DNA of 64,000 nt from Physcomitrium patens (Eukaryota; Streptophyta; Bryopsida; Funariales; Funariaceae). Made by a program: the position numbers and the translations under genes. Positions 23,601 through 33,446 of the stretch are shown here, in pieces; position 1 is the first letter of the stretch; the number at the start of each line of letters is the position of its first letter. The notes beneath the pieces are model-generated. The model saw only the letters and a list, made by a program, of their open reading frames with translations. It had not been told where the DNA came from and did no database searches. The stretch is from positions 11,346,627-11,410,626 of the forward strand of contig NC_037257.1 of the NCBI RefSeq assembly GCF_000002425.4. Direction: 5' to 3'.

Positions 23601-24213
23601 ACGCTCTTGCTCCAATGAATAAGGATTTCTTTTTTCGAGGTTTTTTACGAGGTTTTTTCTTGGGTGGTTTTGTGGGAAAAGTCATCTTCCACAACCTCCA
23701 ATCTATCAATGGATTATGTTTTTCCAACCAAGAAAGACCAAGAATAATAGGATTTGATGGGGTTCTAATAATATTAAAAATAATATGACTACTATGGTCT
23801 TTAAACGTTACTTCTATAGGTTTTGATTCATGGGTGATGCTACCAGACAATAAAGGTCGCCCATCTATGACCTCAACATGAACAGGTTTTGATTTTTGTA
23901 CTAAAGGGATCTTATGACGCTTTGCAAATTCTTTGTCTAAAAAACAAGCAGATGCTCCTGAATCTAGTAGTGCTAAGGTTCTCAGTTTTTGAGGGCCGAT
24001 AAATAGAGGGATTGTAAAACAAAGTGCAGGTTGGGCAGAAAGAAAGGAACTTGATTTTTGTTGGGATATTTCATTGTCCAGCCGCACGGTTCCTACTGTG
24101 GCTGGGCATCCTCGTTTTCCTGAACAAATACTCTCGTAGTCTTGACTATGCCTCGATTTTGCTTTTTGGGGCAGTTTCCGACTTTGTGGCCTTCTCCACC
24201 GCAATACAAGCAT
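20617..24213 (-). pseudogene. Chromovirus A pol: protease-RT-RNase H-integrase-chromodomain, four nonsense codons
   Basis: Protease has LLDSGASACFLD near 23950. RT runs from about 23440, with YPLPLISSLLEQL, then FTKIDLRGAYNLVRI and the catalytic VIYLDDILIFS near 22940. RNase H includes TDASDFALGAVLSQ and YTDHKNLEYF. Integrase has a zinc-binding region where the second His appears as Tyr (AAGYFG), CDIC, and the catalytic core with SMDFITDLP, a DRGT block and TDGQTEWVNQVLEQYLR. The C-terminus carries a chromodomain (about 20830-20680: [26 protein letters not shown]), which binds methylated histone tails in this family. In-frame stops are at 22240 (TGA for the expected Trp), 21490, 21475 (TAG at a Gln position) and 21037 (TAG at a Trp position). 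Pol overlaps gag by about 120 nt in the -1 frame, so expression would have used -1 frameshifting; no canonical slippery heptamer is evident. Confidence 0.93.
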
Positions 24214-25118
24214 AAATTTTCCTCCATACGTCGCTTTTTTTCTTCTATAGTAAGAGATTTGATACGTACCGCATTAATTTGCATGTCTTCCACCTCTGAA
24301 TGCGAATTCACACTGCTTGCCGACATAGTTGGAGCATGGCGAATTGTATGTTGTCTTGAGCGTTGGTCTTGGCGACGTTGGAATAGGTGATTATCGCACT
24401 TCACAGCTTGGCTAATGGCTTCATTGAGCGTTCGTGGATCAGGAAGAGTTAACAGCAAATCCTTCACATCATCTCTTAAATCCCAATAGAATTGACTCAT
24501 CAACGCTTCTTCATTCCAATTGATGTCGCATACTAATTGCCTGAAATTCGAAGCATAGACTGATGTAGAACGCATCCCTTGTCGTAGCGATCGGATCTTT
24601 GTTGTAGCCCATCGAACCTTATCATGTTCACCAAATGCTTCCGCAAATGCTTCCAAAAAGGTTTCGAAGTTGTTTAATATGGATGATCGTTTCTCAAACA
24701 AAGGAGCAAACCATGATAGAGCTTGTCCCGTAAGTAAGGTTCCAACAAGCCCAACACGTGACTCCTCCGTTGGATATCGTTCGGGCTGTAAAATTGTTAT
24801 CAACCTGATTTGATTGACGAATCTTCGAAACTTGGAACGTGTTCCATCAAACTTATCTGGAAGGCTAACTCGAGGCTCCTTATGTTGTAGAACTAGTGGT
24901 TCTTGTCGAACCTGAGGTAAAGTTGTTTCTCCAAGTGCCGAAATTTGAGGCTGGTGTAGTTTAGATTGTGCTATCCCAGATACTCCATCATTATGAAGCC
25001 TTGCTACCACTCCTTCAATCTCTGCAATTCTTTGTGATAACGTAGCGAGGGCATTCATAATAGCATCTAACTTAGACTCCGAACTTTCTGTCATACTAAT
25101 GTCTTGACCTCCGACCAT
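24093..25118 (-). CDS. Chromovirus A Gag (intact, 341 aa)
   Basis: A complete open frame starts with ATG at 25118. The early part has a short heptad-like coiled-coil segment (IMNALATLSQRIAEIEGVV). The central retrotransposon Gag domain contains FDGTRSKFRRFVNQ, then LLTGQALSWFAPLFE, and a later FRQLVCDINWNEEALMSQFY block. A single zinc knuckle CLYCGGEGHKVGNC (CCHC) is near the C-terminus. Gag forms virus-like particles and binds the RNA genome. The frame is undamaged although pol is broken, so this copy might still supply Gag in trans; that is inference. The ATG follows a structured leader with four stem-loops. Confidence 0.9.
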   Translation of the reverse strand: MVGGQDISMTESSESKLDAIMNALATLSQRIAEIEGVVARLHNDGVSGIAQSKLHQPQISALGETTLPQVRQEPLVLQHKEPRVSLPDKFDGTRSKFRRFVNQIRLITILQPERYPTEESRVGLVGTLLTGQALSWFAPLFEKRSSILNNFETFLEAFAEAFGEHDKVRWATTKIRSLRQGMRSTSVYASNFRQLVCDINWNEEALMSQFYWDLRDDVKDLLLTLPDPRTLNEAISQAVKCDNHLFQRRQDQRSRQHTIRHAPTMSASSVNSHSEVEDMQINAVRIKSLTIEEKKRRMEENLCLYCGGEGHKVGNCPKKQNRGIVKTTRVFVQENEDAQPQ

Positions 25119-25161
25119 TCTAAAAGAAGGACAAAAATGACCCTATAAGAGGCAATATTGG

Positions 25162-25350
25162 TTTATAGGAGGGTAATCCACAACCTATAAAATGCCTTAA
25201 GAATTTCAAGAAGAGGGATAATCCACTCTCTCCAAGAAGAATAAGACTCCAATATTGTAACAGAAGAAGTATCAGTTTAGAGGAGGGTAATCCGCAACCT
25301 CTAAAAAATGCTAGTATACCTTCAAGTAGAAGGGTAATCCACACTCTACT
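25162..25350 (-). promoter_or_regulatory. Four stem-loops with a shared loop in the chromovirus A leader RNA
   Basis: Stem-loop 1 (25162-25191) has arms TTTATAGG/CCTATAAA; stem-loop 3 (25276-25305) has TTTAGAGG/CCTCTAAA; stem-loop 4 (25325-25350) has AGTAGA/TCTACT. Each encloses a 14-nt loop of the form AGGGTAATCC(A/G)CA(A/C). Stem-loop 2 (about 25212-25229) keeps the loop core GGATAATCCA but has only a 4-bp stem. The arms differ while pairing is kept, which points to selection for the fold. The position between priming site and gag suggests a packaging or dimerisation signal. Confidence 0.72.
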
Positions 25351-25385
25351 AAGAAAGAACTAGCTTTAATATCTCAAGTTAGTGT

Positions 25386-25396
25386 AGTCTCGACAA
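25386..25396 (-). promoter_or_regulatory. Putative self-priming primer-binding site of chromovirus A
   Basis: On the minus strand TTGTCGAGACT begins 2 nt after the 5' LTR. It is the exact reverse complement of AGTCTCGACAA at 25534-25524 (minus), 32 nt downstream of the TATA box and hence at the predicted RNA 5' end. No tRNA-like priming site is as well placed. Confidence 0.72.
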
Positions 25397-25398
25397 AC

Positions 25399-25868
25399 TG
25401 TCACGAATACAAAATACAGACTTGAAATCTAACAAGAAGTTCAAGAAGAAATGGCAGAACTAGATTAAACAGATGAATACAAGAACAATACCAGAAAGGT
25501 GAGCTAGAACTCCAAGAGATGTGTTGTCGAGACTGAAGAACTCTTTAGCCTCGATCCCTATATATACTCCTACTTAGGAAGCTTCTCGAGCTACTTCTAT
25601 TAACTAGGAAGCTTCTAGAAGGTTTCAGAGGCTTCCTTTCTAGAAGATTCTAGAAACTTCTCAAGCTACTTCTATTAACTAAGAAGCTTCTAGAAAGTTC
25701 CAGGGGATTCCTTTCTAGAAGGTTCTAGAGACTTCTTTTCTAGAAGCTTCTAGAAACTTCTCTCTAAAAGGTTCCAGAGGCTTCTCTTCTAAAAGGTTCC
25801 AGAGGCTTGTTTTCTAGAAGGTTCTAGAAACTTCTCTCTAGAAAGTTCTAAGGAATATGTCCCTAACA
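25399..25868 (-). repeat. Chromovirus A 5' LTR (470 bp)
   Basis: This is the promoter-bearing copy for the minus-strand element. TATATATA lies at 25559-25566 and the putative RNA start at 25534. Against the 3' LTR, every substitution I noted in the first 300 bp has A or T here where the other copy has G or C. Confidence 0.93.
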
Positions 25869-25873
25869 GATAT

Positions 25874-26524
25874 AAGATTTGCAAATACCATGTTTCGAGT
25901 TGATAATAATGAAACATGTGATTTTTTACCTGATGCATCAACAAGGACCAAAAAATAACAAAATGGTCCTAATATTGGATTAATAGGACCACAAATATCA
26001 CCATGCAATCTTTCAAGCATTGGTGGTAATTCTTGTGGAAGTTTCCAAATTTAAGGCAGAGTAATCATTTTACCTTGCATGCATGCATGACATAATTCCA
26101 TAGAGTCTACATCTGTAGGCTTTAAATTGTGCCTAGTTATACATGGAATGATCTTTCTAAATAATGTGGATCCTGGATGTTCCAATCGTCCATGCCAGAG
26201 AGAAACATGACTCTTTGAGATGGATGATGTAAAATTAAATATAATGGGAAGTCGAATCATAATTTGATATAAACCATTTTCTGTAGCAAAAGCTTTTTCA
26301 ACAACTTTATGGTTCTTTACAAGAACCAAAACCTCTTTTCTACTTAAAGTGGCAGTCGAGAAGTGATAACCATTAATACGCACATCTCGATAGCTGATTA
26401 GACTCCGAGGTGCTGAGGATGCAAACATCGCATGTTTACATTTTATGATGGAACCTGCATGTAATTTTACCATCGCTGTGTCCTCTTGGAAACAAAACGC
26501 ATTTGCTCCAGCCATGGTCATCAT
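25874..26524 (-). pseudogene. copia pol, 5' part: GAG-pre-integrase and integrase start
   Basis: Minus-strand frame 26524-26051 contains SHVSLWHGRLEHPGSTLF and CHACMQGKM, the GAG-pre-integrase/zinc-binding segment of copia polyproteins. The next block, 26020-25874, has ERLHGDICGPINP and YFLVLVDASGKKSHVSLL, the start of the integrase core with a catalytic Asp. A stop separates the two. The reading then runs into the gypsy LTR at 25868 and resumes at 19599. Confidence 0.85.
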
Positions 26525-26539
26525 ATTTTTAATTTGCCA

Positions 26540-27397
26540 AGTTGAAGATTTTTCAATAAAAAATTATCTATCTCGTAAGATAGTATATGTCGTTGCAAAA
26601 TCAATGAGCGCATCATTTTATTCTTTCCATATGGGTAGAAATGGTCTTGACTATGACTACCCTAATACTTATGAGCACGTTTTCCATGTTTATATAATTT
26701 CTTTTTAGATTTTGAAATATTAAATGCATGAGATTCTGGAACTATAGTTCCAATACGACGAGCTTCCGCATTGTGCAAGAGTAGCTCATTTTGCTTCTCC
26801 GCAAAAAGTAGATAGGACATGAGATCAGAATGACTCTGAAATTTCATGTTCTTGTATTGTTGTGCAAGCACAGCAGATATTGGAGGAAATCTAGAGAGTT
26901 TTCTCAATTATTTCTTCTTCAGAAATACTTTGTCTACATAATCGTAATTGTGAGACAATACTATACATTTCATTATTGAAAGCATTTAAATTTGTAAAAT
27001 CCAAGAGACGTAAATGTGTCTAATTATGACATGCACGTGGAAGAAAAATGGTCTTTTGATGATCAAACCTAGATTTAAGATTCTTAAAAAGTTTTGCAGG
27101 ATCTTCTATTTTCTAAAATTCATGTTGTAATGCAGGTACAAGATGACAACGAAAGAAAAGAAGTGCTTTCCAACGAATAGCAGGAGATATAGAAATACTT
27201 GTTGTAAGAGATTCTTCAAACATAATGACATCTGAGAGTTATTTTATAAATAAATTTGCTTTTGCCATTTTTGCCCATAATAGATAATTGTTTCCATCCA
27301 CAGTCAATGGTGGAAATAAAAGAGCTTAAAAATGTTGGGATGCATTGGTAATAGTTGGAACCATAGTAGAAGTAGTTAAAGATATTGAAGCACTCAT
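26540..27397 (-). pseudogene. copia gag, several stops
   Basis: From ATG at 27397 the minus-strand translation gives MSASISLTTS, then LTVDGNNYLLWAKMAKANLF, IRWKALLFFRCHLVPALQHEF and LSRFPPISAVLAQQYKN, a typical UBN2/Retrotran-type copia gag. At least five in-frame stops interrupt it. The best open piece is 26907-26662. Confidence 0.75.
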
Positions 27398-27513
27398 TAT
27401 AAATAAATTTGTAAAGAAAATACAAGATCAAGTAGAAAAGTTGAGTAAAACGTACCTTAAAATATGAAGTCAAATAAAATAATAAACTTGAACTTGAAAA
27501 AACAAAAATATAT

Positions 27514-27552
<39 letters not shown>

Positions 27553-28101
27553 AGATTGTAGATTAAGGCAGGAGAACAGCAATAAGATGGCATAGCAAGC
27601 AACTGTAAGGTAATAGGGTGGCAGCGGTGGGCAGTGGCGGACAGCAGCTGCGGGCAACGACGGGTGACAGCAGTGGACAATAGCAATGGACAGTGGTAGG
27701 CAGCTACAGCAGACAACGACGGACAGCGGTTGGCGGCAACAGTAGACAACGACAGATAGCAGCGACAGACAGCAACGGCAACAGCGGTGGGCGGCAGCAT
27801 TAACAGCGACAAGGTGGCAGCGGCAGGTTTGGCGACAACTTGGCAACTGTTCGGTGGCAGTAGGAGCAGGGCACAGTAGGGAGCAAGGAGCAAGATGGGG
27901 TGGAGTTGGACTGGATGAAGTATTCTAAGTAAGTAGGGCAGAGAGTGGAACAAGTACTCTAAGTAAGCTAATGTGTGAGGGGCCAGTGAGAAGAACAAGA
28001 TTATGAGGTAGACACTCAGAAAAGATAGCAACAGGTTTGAAGACTCAAATATTAGACCAAAAAATTGTGATAGTGTGTAGAAGAGAGTCGTGCTGATAAT
28101 G
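27398..28101 (-). other. copia untranslated leader with low-complexity tracts
   Basis: This lies between the 5' LTR and gag. A 29-T run is at 27516-27544, and about 27600-27850 is rich in CAG/CGG/GACAG-type triplet-like repeats. Open frames here (27457-27846, 27543-28154 on minus) are compositional artefacts, rich in Cys, Leu and Ala, with no domain. Confidence 0.6.
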
Positions 28102-28402
28102 TGTTGAGAATGTTTAGAAAGACACAAGAGTAATAGTAAGTCATACACACACACAAGAGTAGTAGTAAGTCATACACATACACAAGAATAGTAGTAAGTC
28201 ATACACACAAGAGGGTTTCTAAGGAGAGAGAGCTTCACACACACAAATCTATTGATCTAGTTGTATCTCATATACAAGTAGAGAAAAGAGAAGATGATAA
28301 ATAGTACTTCTCCACTAGACTCTAAATATTGTAGCTATAGTAATTATTATACTCTACAGTAAATATTATGGAGAACATCGGCTACATTTAATGATCTCAA
28401 CA
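28102..28402 (-). repeat. copia 5' LTR (301 bp)
   Basis: It begins TGTTGAGAATG and ends ATCTCAACA, matching 16723-17077 but with fewer copies of the about-26-bp minisatellite unit (28124-28205). Confidence 0.9.
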
Positions 28403-28724
28403 AGCTCCTTCCAATATGTTAGTGGTATATATTTAACTTTTGAGATCACATCTTTTAATGCCTTAGCTATATAATTCCATACTATCGATCTTCTTTTACT
28501 TTAGTAGCGTTTGATGGTAAAGTATTCCATGCTAAGGATCCATTTTCTGCCTTGGATTTCTTGCTCTTTCAAGTTAGACAATTCTTCCTGCAAACTCTCA
28601 TTCAATTCATTTGTAATCTTGTTCTCTGTGGCAAGCTTCGAAGTGAACTGGCAATTCTACGCTTCTTTATTTTGAGAATCCTCTATTTCCATAATAAACA
28701 TTAACTCCTCTTTCAATATTTCTT

Positions 28725-29012
28725 TAGGTCAATCACAAGTTATTCCTTGACCTTGTACTCATCGCAGTTTTGCTTCTCAGAAGGTCTTGTCTCATACTTA
28801 ATTTTGCAATGCCGACATAGTATCATGTGGTAAAACATACAAGTTTCTATCAATCTTGCTTTGCTTTCCAAAACCTTTGATTGGAAATGGAGGTGTTTGA
28901 ATGAGAGTTGGGAATGGAGGGAGCAGATGCCTGGAAACCATCATTTTCTTTTTTTGATGGCTAAGATAAGGTGGGTCCATTTAGTGAAAGAATGGGTCTA
29001 TTTAACATTCTC
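28725..29012 (-). repeat. Right long inverted repeat
   Basis: This is the reverse-complement partner of 14445-14760; read on the minus strand it begins GAGAATGTTAAATAGACCCA. It contains a 60-codon minus-strand open frame (28798-28980) that is not preserved in the left copy and is therefore unlikely to be a gene. Confidence 0.7.
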
Positions 29013-29652
29013 TTAAATATATCATGTCTTTAAATAAGCAAGAGAATTTATTCTAGAGTTTTTTAATACTTTCATTGATTTATCTCAAATATAAAAGACT
29101 AAAAGCCTAGAAGATGTCAAAAGTTATTTTAAATCATCTATCTACTTTGTTTATATGAAAGAAGAAATAAAAACCATTTTCTTTTTTTTCTTTTTTTCTT
29201 TTTTTAAGATTATAAATTTATATTAGAAGTATTTTTGTTTTATTTTTTGTTTTATTTTTTGGCTTAAAATCATATGCAAAACAAGCTCTATTTCTACAAA
29301 CCTTTTGAATTCTAGATCTAATTTTTTTTGTACATCTACATTCTATTGTTTAAAAAAGTATAAAAGAAATAAATATGCTTTAAAAATTATCTTGAAAGAA
29401 ATATATGTCAAATTTTATGAAAAATTTTAAAATATTATTATATAAAGAAATATTTAAGAATAATAGAATAATTCTTTTAAGTACCTAGGATTCAAATTTT
29501 AGCTAATTTAAGGCCTTAGTAAAGAAATTATTTGAATAAAAAAATTAGATAGAAAATTGATTATACAAGGTAGTGATTTTCTTAAAATTTTATATTCAAA
29601 AATATTAGGTTGATTAAAGAATCTAGAATTTATATGTATTTGTATATATGTA

Positions 29653-29703
<51 letters not shown>

Positions 29704-32700
29704 CATAATAGAAACTTTATGCTATCTCTTTTATTATTTTGATTAAACTTAATCAAATTAGTAAAAAATTATTATGTAGGTCTAAGTATTCTTTGAAGCT
29801 ATCCTATGCTTCTTATTCTATAGTAAATAAATGTCTATTATATTGTAAAGATTTGACTTCTAATCTCTCTATCATAACTTCTTGACTTTTTATTATCTAT
29901 CCAATGTTTTAAAATAGATGTAGATGCATTTTCAAAGTATTGTTCTCTTATGATTATTAGTAAAAAAAAATATTAACTATATGAATATTTTTAACAAGAA
30001 TATTATTTTAAATTATTTAGAAAAATTTATTATAAAGTAGAGAGTCTATAAATAATAATGATAATAATAAAAATAATAAAAAGAAGAAGAAGAATGAATA
30101 TCTTTTCTTTACAAGCATTATTATCTACTTTAGTGTATTTTAGAGTTGATTCTAGAATATGATAATTTATCTTCTTCTATAACTTTATCACTAATTTTCT
30201 TTCATTAATATTACTAAGCTTATATTTTTTTAAGAAGAAGAGATTACATTTTGGTTTAAAATATTTGATTTACTTATTTAGATATCAACTTCCTATAAAA
30301 GCTTTCAACTAATTCTACTCTTGTTGATGCAATTATTTTTTATTTTTTATTTTTAAAATTTTTAATTTATCTTTGATAACAAGTTGAATTCACTTAGTAA
30401 TTTTTATATTGAATCTACTATTCTAGAGTGGAATACTATATATTAAATTAATACTATATTATAAGATAAGAATATAAAAGACAAGATTAATTGTAGTAGT
30501 TAATTTTCTAATTTGACTGAACCATGGTAGGGATTGGTTCAAGCCTTGTTGAAATCTAAGATATCTAAGTTTATAAAAAAGTCTCTTAAGTTATTATAAA
30601 TATAAAGTAGGAGAATTTATAGTAGTTAGAATAGATAGTGAATGTTGACAATATTCTAAAAAGGAACTACTCAAAGTTCTATAATAGCAAGTAAGTAAGG
30701 CTTATTACATATATCAAACAAGTAGTTTTTAAGAAACAATATTTTTTGGCATAATTTTGTTCTTTCTTCTTTTTTTCTTATTGACTTTGATAGTTCTTTT
30801 TTAATCTACTTTTTAAAATCAAACCATTAATATTAAGTTCTATTTTTCTTACTTGAATTTAATATAACATATATTATACTCTTGTAATAATTATAAACTA
30901 TATTCAAGAATACTTATATGTTTTTATTGAATTTTTAACTAATTAATAAAAAAAATCTACTATTATGTTTAATTTTTTTTCTACAAAAACTTTATAAGTA
31001 CTTAGTACTAAGTTAAAATGGCTTTTTTGGCCAAAATTTTGCTTTTTAGTTAATTTCATTCTAACACTTATTGTTGCTAAATAAGACATATAACAAATCA
31101 AAATTGAAATGATCTTAACATGTTCCAAACTCTAGTATTTAGCTAATGACATAGAAGTAGCTCTTGATGCCTTTAATACTACCAACTCAATTGTATAGAA
31201 ACTTAAAGATTTTGAGGCATAGTATGGCATACTTCTTCATTGTAAAAAAGAACAACTTTTTTCTCTTCTATTTCATTAATCTTTAGAAAAGATTTGAAGT
31301 AGATTTAAATAACTTTATAAAAATTTGAATAAAACTAATTAGACATATTTTTATAAGATAAAATACTACATGTTGATGTTTCTATCTAATGATATCTCTT
31401 AATTTTTAGAAATATTGCAAGCCATATTTGAATACATCTTTAATAAATTTTAGTAGGTTAATTTATTTTTTAATACGCTATTTAATATTTAGAATACTTG
31501 TATTACAATCCAAATAGATTTTTAAATTTAATATTTTAAAATTTACTATAATTTTTTTAATAAAAACTAATATTAAGACCTATTTTTGTGTCAAAATCTA
31601 ACTCAACTTCCAAATTTAATTTTTAAATTATAGACAAGTTTATTAAACAATATTATAGAAAATCCAATAAAATTTAAAAAATAATAAAATTATAAAAATC
31701 AACCTCACCATATCTACCTTATTATTCTAATATATTTTAAAATTTTATTCTTTACCATTATTATAGAATATCAATTTATAAGGCTCTAATTATTATAAAT
31801 AATAATATGAACAAGAAAATTTACTGCTATATAGAAATAAATTTAATAAAAGTGAACCTCTTTGTTTATTTGGTGTTGTTTCCTCAAGTTCTACTACCTC
31901 ACATTTATAATTCTTAGACTTTGTTGCTAATCAGCACATGATTCTATCTAAATCACTATTATGCTACTATCACAATTTATTAAATCCTTCCACCATAGTA
32001 TTTTGACAGTAATAGACTCCATAAGACCATTAGATTAGATTTTATTTTTATTTATTTAAAATAAGATAAAAATATTATTAATTAAAAATATTCCACATCT
32101 ATATAACTTAAATTATAATCTTAATTTAATTTTTTAATCTATCGTATGAAACTCTATTATCATTTAAAAAAATATTAAGCTATTATTAAAATTCAATTAT
32201 CTAATTTTTAAGCTTTTAACTTAATATTTATCAAAAATAAAGATAATGAATATTATTTAAAGATTAGAATTAAATCTACTTATTCTAATTTTATAATGAC
32301 AATAAAAAAAATTAAATGTTAAAATTCTACAATAGCATTATTATCTTGTACATTTCAATTCTTATTACTTAAGCTTTATATATACCAATAATTTAATTTT
32401 TAGTCTATTTCCAATCAAATCTATTTTAAGCCTCTATAAAGATTTTCCTTAAATAAAATCTAAGTCACTATATTCTATTAAACTTGTAATGCTTTCTTTA
32501 GATTTTTTTATAATATACATCTTTATCAATCAATATGTATAATTAAAATATCTTTATCCATGTTAATCTTAGTTATTATTTTATATTTTTTTATTTATTA
32601 ATAATTTTATTCATTATATATATATAATTATTTTATGAAGTATTTCTATAAATTTTTAAATATTTTAGACTTGTAAGAATTTTCATAAAAAATAAATCTA

Positions 32701-33441
32701 AAAAATATTTTTATAATTTATTCAAATAATAATGAAAAGTTTATATCTAAAATAATTAAAAAGTTTTGTAAGAAAAATAATATTTAAATCTACTTTACCA
32801 ATTCTTGTAATTTTTTTCAAAAGGACAATACAAAATATATATATAACTTTGATAGAATCAATACGTAGTATATTCAAAGTTGTTCATTTCAAAAAAATAT
32901 ATATTCAAGTTATTATTATGGCATATTATTTTTAAAATTATTATTATATTATACTTAAGTTACTATTATTGCATATTATTTTTAAAATTCTTTTAGACCA
33001 AAGTTTTAAATTGTTTTATATTATACCAATTATAAACTAATTTATTTTTTATTTAACTATTTAAAATATTTGACTTATTTTTTTATCATATTCTACATAA
33101 ATATTACAAAAAACTTGGTAATAAAATTTATAATGTACTTTTTTGATAATTCTAGAAGAAGCTTTTTCTTAAAGATAAAAGCTTTATAGCTTGGAAGTCT
33201 AATAAATATTCTTTAATTTTAGTATAATCTTTTCTACTTATTATTTAATCCAAATTAGTCTACTTATAGACTTTAGCTCTTCTTTTATATACAATTCTAC
33301 TAATATTTATAATATATCATATTAACTTGAGTATTTTTTCTAAAATCAAAGTAATGGTAATATGATTTTAAGCAATAGCAATCCAATAAGTCATAAATAT
33401 TCTAGTAATTATTTCTTCTACTTAAGTCAAAGTCTTTGCCA
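29013..33441. other. Strongly AT-rich decayed repeat DNA, nothing readable
   Basis: No reliable coding signal remains. A long TA microsatellite lies at about 29656-29701. Short homopolymer and ATT-type runs are frequent. Composition matches the other decayed parts of the island, so it is probably ancient transposon sequence. Confidence 0.5.
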
Positions 33442-33446
33442 ATGAT

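Larger units (their letters stand above)
19605..25868 (-). mobile_element. Ty3/gypsy chromovirus copy A, nearly intact, nested in copia integrase
   Basis: LTRs are at 19605-20099 and 25399-25868, each TG...CA. A perfect 5-bp target duplication GATAT lies at 19600-19604 and 25869-25873, and removing the element rejoins the copia integrase frame. Internal order on the minus strand is a leader with stem-loops, gag, protease, RT, RNase H, integrase and chromodomain, the chromovirus layout. A polypurine tract AAAGGAGGGGGTGA abuts the 3' LTR (20100-20113 on minus). The coding region is broken only by a few nonsense codons, and the LTRs remain similar, so this is the youngest element in the stack. 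A 6.3-kb element with a chromodomain fits the Tcn1-like chromoviruses known from mosses (family knowledge). Confidence 0.93.
16723..28402 (-). mobile_element. Ty1/copia LTR retrotransposon, degenerate, interrupted by a gypsy element
   Basis: Two LTRs starting TGTTGAGAATGTTTAG and ending in TCAACA bound the element at 16723-17077 and 28102-28402. Domain order on the minus strand is gag, GAG-pre-integrase, integrase, RT, RNase H, with integrase before RT as in Ty1/copia. A purine tract GAGGAGGAG abuts the 3' LTR (17078-17086 read on minus). The first bases inside the 5' LTR read CATTATCAGCACGAC, whose TATCAG core recalls initiator-Met-tRNA priming sites. Flanks read AGCTAC before and AGCTCC after, a near-match rather than a perfect duplication. 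Without the gypsy insertion it is about 5.4 kb. Many stops and a deletion in RNase H show it is dead. Confidence 0.88.
14445..29012. mobile_element. Composite element bounded by ~300-bp inverted repeats, with nested retrotransposons
   Basis: The sequence starting GGGAATGTTAAATAGACCCA at 14445 reappears, reverse-complemented and slightly changed, ending at 29012. Similarity continues inward for about 300 bp on both sides. Removing the copia element (16723-28402) leaves about 2.9 kb: left repeat, a LINE fragment, a short coiled-coil-like reading frame piece (about 28410-28700, minus) and right repeat. The whole block is clearly less AT-rich than the DNA on both sides, so it entered after that DNA had decayed. 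Long terminal inverted repeats suggest a Mutator-like DNA transposon, but I see no transposase and no clean target duplication (left flank GCTTAATAA, right flank TTAAATATA), so the class is uncertain. Confidence 0.5.

Noticed and set aside
24155..24180. A C-run followed by an A-run in the gag-pol overlap as a frameshift site
   Set aside because: It does not form a canonical X-XXY-YYZ heptamer in the gag frame; the -1 frame relation is clear but the slip site is not.
27457..28154. Two long minus-strand open frames rich in Cys, Leu and Ala
   Set aside because: They arise from CAG/CGG-type low-complexity sequence in the copia leader and run into the LTR.
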